Assembly: GCA_965217135.1 (NCBI GenBank)
Contig: OZ244249.1
Location: 930,001-994,000 of the forward strand
Length of the DNA stretch: 64,000 nt
Origin: HXMU1420-2 sp017643305
GTDB taxonomy: Bacteria > Pseudomonadota > Alphaproteobacteria > Rhodobacterales > Rhodobacteraceae
Reading direction: 5' to 3'
Positions 59,298 through 64,000 of this stretch are shown here, piece after piece. Position numbers and translations under genes: made by a program. Numbering within the stretch: the stretch's first letter is position 1; each line of letters starts with the position of its first letter. The notes beneath the pieces are model-generated. The model ran no database searches. It was not told the origin of the DNA and saw only the letters and a program-made list of their open reading frames with translations.

Positions 59298-60027
59298 GAT
59301 ACACCTCGATGACTTCTTCGTTCTTCGTCACATGATCGATGGAGCCTTCGGCCAGAACCGAGCCTTCGTGCAGCACGGTGACCTTGCATTCCAGCCGTCG
59401 CACAAATTCCATATCATGTTCAACCACCACCACCGCCCGCGTTTTCGCGGCGGCTTTCAGCAGGTCGGTCGTGTGTTCGCGCTCTGCCGGGGTCATCCCG
59501 GCGGCAGGTTCATCGACAAGCAACAGGCGCGGTTCCTGCGCCAGAAGCATGCCGATCTCCAGCCATTGCTTTTGCCCGTGGCTCAGCTCCCCTGCCTTGC
59601 GGTCCAGCGCATTAGTAAGCCCGATTTCCTCGGCCAGTTCAGTTACGCGGGCTTGGTCCTTGGCGGACGGTTTGAAGAACAGGACGGCGAATGGCCCGCG
59701 GTCTTTCTTCAAGGACATCATAAGGTTGTCGCGCACGCTCTGGTCTTCGAACACCGTGGGGCGCTGGAATTTGCGGCCAACCCCCATCTGGGCGATGCGG
59801 CTTTCTGACATGGACAGCAGCGAAGCCCCCTTGTCGCCATACATCACACGGCCTTCGTCTGGGCGGGTTTTGCCCGTGATGATGTCCATGAACGTTGTTT
59901 TACCCGCGCCATTGGGCCCGATCACAGCGCGCAGCTCTCGCTCGGCAATCTGGAACGACAGGTTGTTGATTGCCTTGAACCCGTCGAAGGAGACAGAGAC
60001 GCCCGAAACTTCCAAAAGCGTGCTCAT
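59287..60027 (-). CDS. urtD: Urea ABC transporter ATPase UrtD
   Basis: 246 residues: VSGVSVSFDGFKAINNLSF, Walker A GPNGAGKTTFMDIITG near residue 37, the LivG/UrtD-specific insertion TVFEDQSVRDNLMMSLKKDR, signature LSHGQKQWLEIGMLLAQ, Walker B LLLVDEPAAGMTPAE. The LSHGQKQWLEIGMLL version of the signature is normal for UrtD. Start ATG overlaps the urtC stop (ATGA). Confidence 0.93.
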   Translation of the reverse strand: MSTLLEVSGVSVSFDGFKAINNLSFQIAERELRAVIGPNGAGKTTFMDIITGKTRPDEGRVMYGDKGASLLSMSESRIAQMGVGRKFQRPTVFEDQSVRDNLMMSLKKDRGPFAVLFFKPSAKDQARVTELAEEIGLTNALDRKAGELSHGQKQWLEIGMLLAQEPRLLLVDEPAAGMTPAEREHTTDLLKAAAKTRAVVVVEHDMEFVRRLECKVTVLHEGSVLAEGSIDHVTKNEEVIEVYLGR

Positions 60028-61283
60028 TCCTTTGCCTCCCGTTCCTGGAGGGAGCCCTGATCTGGCCCCAGGTCTGCGCCATGCCGGTTCGGGCTGCGAT
60101 GATGGGTGAGCATATCAAACAACCCGCCGATGCCTTTGGGTGCGAACAGTGTAACAGCGACAAAGCTCAGACCCAGCAGCACGGTCCACCAGTCGACCCA
60201 CTGGATGGTGTAGAAGCCAAGGTTAATGTCCGGGGCCTGTCCGCCGGTGAACCAGGTGGAAAGGAGCGATACAAAGGCTGCGCCGATCACCGCACCGTAA
60301 AGACGCCCGCGCCCGCCAATGGCGACCCAGACTGCCAGGTAGATGGATGCAATTGGCGCAATCTCTGCAGGGTTGATAATGCCCGCTTGCGGGTAATAGA
60401 GCGCCCCGGCGATGCCCGCGATAATGGCTGTGACGGTGAAAATCAGCAGTTTGAAGCCTTCGACCGGGTAGCCCAGGAACCGCACGCGCGCTTCGTCATC
60501 CCGGATGGCCCGGATCACGGACCCGAACTTGCCCGATACCAGCCAGCTGCAGAACAGATAGCCGAGCCCCAGTGCAAAGGCGGAGGCCCAGAAGAACCAA
60601 ATCGACACAAAGTCCTGCGAAACGTCATCCATGCCCGGCAAGTTTTGAAGGCCCGACAGGCCGTTATTGCCGCGCAGCCCGCTGTCGTTCTGGAACAGAT
60701 ACAGCGACAGGGCGAGTGTCATCGCCTGTGTCAGGATCGAAAGGTAAACGCCGGTCACCCGGCTGCGGAAGGCAAGCCAGCCAAAAACCAGTGCGAGCAG
60801 CCCGGGCACGACCACAATGGCGGCCAGTTGCAGCGGCAGGGAATGGGCCAGCGCCCAGATCGGTGGAAACTCCGATGCGCCAACCACGCCAAAGATCTGT
60901 GTCGCGATCCCGTCTGATACCTCTTGCGGGGTAGGTGGTAATTCGGCGGCGGCCAGGCTGTCAGTCACGATGAGCCGGGTGCGTTCGTACATAAGCCACA
61001 TGCCTATGGCGTAGCCGCCGATCCCGAAAAACGCCATGTGCCCCAGCGAAAGGATGCCACAATAGCCCCAGACCAGGTCCATCGCCAAAGCGACAAGGCA
61101 CAGGCACAGGGTCTTGCCCAGCGTTTTCACAAAGCTGGTGGAGATAAGCCCAATGCCAAAACCTTCGGATAAAATGGTGATCCCGGCCGTGAAAAGGGCG
61201 AGCACGGCCAGGAACACCAACGCCGAGGGATAGCGTGCCGCAAACGGACGCCGGGACGGTGATGCGAGCGCGGTGTCGGTCAT
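60024..61283 (-). CDS. urtC: Urea ABC transporter permease UrtC
   Basis: 419 residues with about ten helices. LVWGYCGILSLGHMAFFGIG is the LivM-like signature near residue 70. GYPVEGFKLLIFTVTAIIAG near 270 and YYPQAGIINPAEIAPIASIY near 300 are UrtC-specific. The long periplasmic insertion near 120-150 (TQEVSDGIATQIFGVVGASE-type region) is also normal. Upstream urtB ends one base before the urtC start codon, so expression is coupled. Confidence 0.92.
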   Translation of the reverse strand: MTDTALASPSRRPFAARYPSALVFLAVLALFTAGITILSEGFGIGLISTSFVKTLGKTLCLCLVALAMDLVWGYCGILSLGHMAFFGIGGYAIGMWLMYERTRLIVTDSLAAAELPPTPQEVSDGIATQIFGVVGASEFPPIWALAHSLPLQLAAIVVVPGLLALVFGWLAFRSRVTGVYLSILTQAMTLALSLYLFQNDSGLRGNNGLSGLQNLPGMDDVSQDFVSIWFFWASAFALGLGYLFCSWLVSGKFGSVIRAIRDDEARVRFLGYPVEGFKLLIFTVTAIIAGIAGALYYPQAGIINPAEIAPIASIYLAVWVAIGGRGRLYGAVIGAAFVSLLSTWFTGGQAPDINLGFYTIQWVDWWTVLLGLSFVAVTLFAPKGIGGLFDMLTHHRSPNRHGADLGPDQGSLQEREAKE

Positions 61284-61284
61284 A

Positions 61285-63249
61285 TCAAGCCTCCGCCGCG
61301 CGGCCTTTGAGGGCGATGATGCCCCGTGGCCGGAACTGAATGAAAAGGATGATAAACAGGATCATGTAGGTCTGAGCCGCGAGCGTGTTTGACGGGTTCA
61401 ACCATTCGATCCCTTTTTGTAGAAAGCCGACCAGGGTGGCGCCCACCAGCGTGCCCCAAATGTTGCCGACCCCGCCAACCACAACGGTCATGAAGGATTG
61501 CACGATGTAATCCTGACCCATCTCTGACGTGACCTTGGCATAAAGCCCGATGGCCACGCCCGCGATCCCAGCGATGCCGGATCCGAGCCCGAAGGTAAGC
61601 ATGTTGATCTTATCGGGGTTGATCCCGACTGAGCCGGCCATGCGCGGGTTCTGGGTCACGGCGCGCACCTCCAGCCCGAGCCGGGTGCGGTTCATCAGGA
61701 ACAGGAACAGGGCGAGGAACAGCAGCGCCAGGATGAAGATGGCGATGCGGATATAGCTGATCTGCACGATGTCGTTGAACACCAGTGACCCATCCAGCCA
61801 GTCGGGGGAGGTCAGCGGACGGGCCTGCGTGCCAAAGATGTTCTTGGCAATCTGTTGCAGCGCAATGGAGATCCCAAATGTTGCCAGCAGTGTTTCCAGG
61901 GGGCGGTGATAGAGCCAGCGGATCACCAGCCGCTCCATCGCAACCCCGGCAACGAAAGTGACCGCAAAGGCCAGTGGCAGCGCAACAAGGATGGATATCG
62001 TGTAATCTGGGATCAGCAGCTGGACGACATAACCAGTGTAGGCGCCCATCATGATGAATTCGCCGTGGGCCATATTGATCACGCCCATCACGCCAAAGGT
62101 GATGGCCAGTCCGATGGCCGCAAGAAAATAGATTGAAGCCAGCGACATCCCGTCCAGAACCAGATCCGCCATACGGGCCAGACCCACGCGGGTTTCAATG
62201 GCGTTCAGCGCGTCCAGAGCGGCTAGCGACACGATCGGTGATGTGCCGACGAAACGTTCGTAGAACACATGGGAATTCAGCGCCGCGTCGATCTCTGCGG
62301 CTGTCGCCTCTGCCGCTACCGCGCCATTGCGGGCCAGTTCGGCATAGGCCAGATTGCGGGCTGCATCGGTGCCGAGATCGGCGACTTGAACGCTGCCAAC
62401 GGCCCCGTCCTCTATGTGTTCGATCAGCGCGGCGCGTTTTTCAGCCGGGGTGATCGCGGGCGGTACAAGCTTGGCCTCGACCAGCAGCGCATAAGCGTCT
62501 TCGCGGTTCAGGTCGTCATCGCCCGGTTTCAGGATGCGAACAATATCGTCGCCTTCCGGCGTTTCGGTCGCCACTTCCAGGCTGGTTTCGACCAATGGGT
62601 TCAGCGTGGCACGTACATCCAAAGCCAGATCGCCCGCAAAGCCTTTGATGGCGGCAATGCGCGCTGCGTCGTCTTCATCGAAGCGGATGGTCAGCAACCG
62701 TTCCAGCCGCTTCTTGCGGGCCTTGATGGCTGCGTCCGGTTCCTGATCAATGGCCGCACGCAGAGCGGCCAGGTGGGATGCTTCGGCATCGCGTTCGATG
62801 GCATCCAATGCGGTCTGGCGCATCTTTGGGTCTGGGTCGTTCAACTGGAACTGGACCAGCGCTGCGCCGATCATACCGCGGATACCAGAATTCGGTTTCA
62901 GCTGTTTGTAGGCTTTGGGATCAAAGGTTCCGATCTCGGCCCCGTCCGCGATATCAAAGATACGCAGTGTGGACCGGTCCACCTTTTCCGCAAAGACAAA
63001 CAGCCCGTCGTCTTTCCCGAACCACATGTCTTTCTGTTGCCAGCGTTGCAGTACCTGCTGGGCTTCTGTCATGCCGCTGCTAGCCAGCGCATCGATCGCG
63101 GGCCCGATCGTCTTGCGCGAACTTTTCTGGACGACCTTGGCGTGGGATTGCAGAAGCTGTTGGATGGGGGCGTTGGCATTTTGAGCCCAGACGGGAGACG
63201 CCAACAAAAAGACCAGCCCAATCAGGGCACGGAGAGTATTCGAAATCAT
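61285..63249 (-). CDS. urtB: Urea ABC transporter permease UrtB with N-terminal exported domain
   Basis: 654 residues. The first 22 are a signal peptide (ALIGLVFLLASPVWAQN). Residues about 25-370 are soluble, helical and repetitive in the HEAT-like manner (LDAIERDAEASHLAALRAAI, RLERLLTIRFDEDDAARIAA). From about 375 a LivH-like permease follows: LASIYFLAAIGLAITFGVMG, INMAHGEFIMMGAYTGYV, to a C-terminal RPRGIIALKGRAAEA. This long form, with a periplasmic head, is the normal proteobacterial UrtB. ATG 63249 is the start; the frame runs on to 63294. Confidence 0.92.
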   Translation of the reverse strand: MISNTLRALIGLVFLLASPVWAQNANAPIQQLLQSHAKVVQKSSRKTIGPAIDALASSGMTEAQQVLQRWQQKDMWFGKDDGLFVFAEKVDRSTLRIFDIADGAEIGTFDPKAYKQLKPNSGIRGMIGAALVQFQLNDPDPKMRQTALDAIERDAEASHLAALRAAIDQEPDAAIKARKKRLERLLTIRFDEDDAARIAAIKGFAGDLALDVRATLNPLVETSLEVATETPEGDDIVRILKPGDDDLNREDAYALLVEAKLVPPAITPAEKRAALIEHIEDGAVGSVQVADLGTDAARNLAYAELARNGAVAAEATAAEIDAALNSHVFYERFVGTSPIVSLAALDALNAIETRVGLARMADLVLDGMSLASIYFLAAIGLAITFGVMGVINMAHGEFIMMGAYTGYVVQLLIPDYTISILVALPLAFAVTFVAGVAMERLVIRWLYHRPLETLLATFGISIALQQIAKNIFGTQARPLTSPDWLDGSLVFNDIVQISYIRIAIFILALLFLALFLFLMNRTRLGLEVRAVTQNPRMAGSVGINPDKINMLTFGLGSGIAGIAGVAIGLYAKVTSEMGQDYIVQSFMTVVVGGVGNIWGTLVGATLVGFLQKGIEWLNPSNTLAAQTYMILFIILFIQFRPRGIIALKGRAAEA

Positions 63250-63265
63250 GGGCCAGTCCTGACAC

Positions 63266-63292
63266 GTCCGGGGGCAAGGTCCGCCCCCGGAC
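63266..63292 (-). terminator. GC-rich hairpin between urtA and urtB
   Basis: GTCCGGGGGC pairs with GCCCCCGGAC around a 7-nt loop, immediately after the urtA stop. The minus-strand sequence after it is not T-rich (GTGTCAGG), so it is probably a processing or attenuation structure that keeps urtA mRNA more abundant than the transporter genes behind it. Confidence 0.7.
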
Positions 63293-63308
63293 AAATTGGA
63301 ATATCAGA

Positions 63309-64000
63309 TCAGTAGTTGGATTTGATCTGAACGCAGGTCTCGGTCTCAGTGTTGTACATACCGCAGCCCAGGTCTTTCCAGTCGGACTTCAGAACCGCCG
63401 ATTCCGGCAGGTAGTCGGTCCAGGCGTCGCCCGCTACTTCTTCGGTCTGGCTGATGATGTCGAACTGACCGTCGGCCTGGATTTCGCCGATCAGAACCGG
63501 CTTGGCGAGGTGGTGGTTCGGGAGCATCACGGCAGTACCGCCGGTCAGGTTCGGGAATTCCTGGCCGTACATCGCGGTGCGGACAGCGTCCACATCGGTG
63601 GTGCCAGCTGCCGTGGCAGCATTCACCCACATGTTGAAGCCAATGTAGTGGGCTTCCATCGGGTCATTGGTCACCCGCTCTTCGCCCATGGTTTCTTTCC
63701 ATGCGGCAACCCAGGATTCGTTGGCGTCAGATTCTGCAGACTGGAAGTAATTCCATGCAGCGAGGTGCCCAACGAGGTTGGAGGTGTCCAGACCGGCCAG
63801 TTCTTCTTCACCCACGGAGAAGGCCACAACCGGGATATCGTCAGCGGAGATACCTGCCGCCGCCAGTTCCTTGTAGAAGCCAACGTTCGCGTCACCGTTG
63901 ATGGTGGAGATCACCCCGACCTTCTTGCCGTCTGCGCCAAGGGCGACCACATCAGCCACGATCTTGGACCAGTCAGAATGACCAAAAGGGGTGTAGTTGA
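63309..64000 (-). CDS. urtA: Urea ABC transporter substrate-binding protein UrtA (3' part; start lies beyond the window)
   Basis: About 230 codons are in the window, reading into the edge (upstream in frame: NYTPFGHSDWSKIVADVVAL). YTPFGHSDWS is the urea-contact region known in UrtA proteins. VGVISTINGDANVGFYKELA, VPVVAFSVGEEELAGLDTSN, HLAAWNYFQSAESDANESWV and the closing LGCGMYNTETETCVQIKSNY complete the C-terminal half. Two cysteines in GCGMYNTETETC likely form a disulfide. It heads the urtABCDE operon, and its promoter is outside the window. Confidence 0.93.
   Translation of the reverse strand, partial: NYTPFGHSDWSKIVADVVALGADGKKVGVISTINGDANVGFYKELAAAGISADDIPVVAFSVGEEELAGLDTSNLVGHLAAWNYFQSAESDANESWVAAWKETMGEERVTNDPMEAHYIGFNMWVNAATAAGTTDVDAVRTAMYGQEFPNLTGGTAVMLPNHHLAKPVLIGEIQADGQFDIISQTEEVAGDAWTDYLPESAVLKSDWKDLGCGMYNTETETCVQIKSNY

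Overview
The window reads as chromosomal DNA of a marine alphaproteobacterium of the family Rhodobacteraceae (Roseobacter group). The evidence is moderately high G+C coding sequence, dense operons with 4-bp ATGA/GTGA overlaps, a PopZ-like polar organiser beside pcm and tolC, GapR (DUF2312), an NDUFA12-type complex I assembly gene beside mlaD, DUF2155 and aat, Zur-ZnuABC, and two amide/amino-acid type (HAAT) ABC transporters, one of them urea type. Most of the window is core-genome housekeeping; accessory signal is limited to an IS21 element and a few decayed genes.

Layout. 1-3.6 kb: 3' part of a GntR/UTRA regulator, an IS3-type transposase remnant, then an IS21-family element (istA-istB, ends located at 890 and 3396), and tRNA-Cys(GCA). 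3.7-9.9 kb: pcm, tolC, popZ-like, a strong bidirectional terminator, a small conserved protein, efp, an ABC membrane domain without ATPase, and ygfZ. 9.9-20.6 kb: a glycosyltransferase, an MsbA-like exporter translationally coupled to a cysteine phosphatase, a class V aminotransferase, a 59-aa membrane protein, a HisC-like aminotransferase, a DUF454 protein, a crotonase, upp, a SPOR-domain protein and an AbrB-type permease. 20.8-27.8 kb: a degenerate EF-G paralogue, a META-domain protein, the zinc regulon (znuB, znuC, zur, divergent znuA with a palindromic Zur-type box between) and a frameshifted ArsR/SRPBCC pseudogene.

27.9-35.6 kb: clpP-clpX, a gene-free stretch, a GT61 glycosyltransferase, the NDUFA12-mlaD-DUF2155 run facing aat, and accC/accB. 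35.9-41.1 kb: a complete five-gene HAAT ABC operon with a Tat-exported binding protein. 41.3-47.2 kb: a likely short-chain fatty acid/acetate sensing group: a ScfR/RamB-type regulator, a single-domain receiver, a small membrane protein, a sodium/solute-symporter-fused histidine kinase and an orphan FliM/FliN (SpoA) protein. 47.2-49.4 kb: a sulfur-detoxification operon (DUF442 protein, two YeeE/YedE halves, an ETHE1-like hydrolase) with an AT-rich palindrome at its promoter. 49.5-53.6 kb: gapR, modABC and an uncharacterised acidic-tailed protein. 53.7-57.1 kb: an SMP-30 lactonase, a second crotonase, a decayed gene and an amidohydrolase. 57.2-64 kb: a DUF3500 protein with a His-rich tail and the urea transporter urtABCDE, with urtA running off the window.

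The most notable items are the symporter-kinase/receiver/SpoA neighbourhood, the EF-G-like protein that lacks switch I and the catalytic histidine, the solitary ABC membrane domain, the PopZ candidate and the hairpins placed after both ABC binding-protein genes. No CRISPR array, prophage or toxin-antitoxin locus was seen. All family assignments come from reading the sequence; no database search was run.
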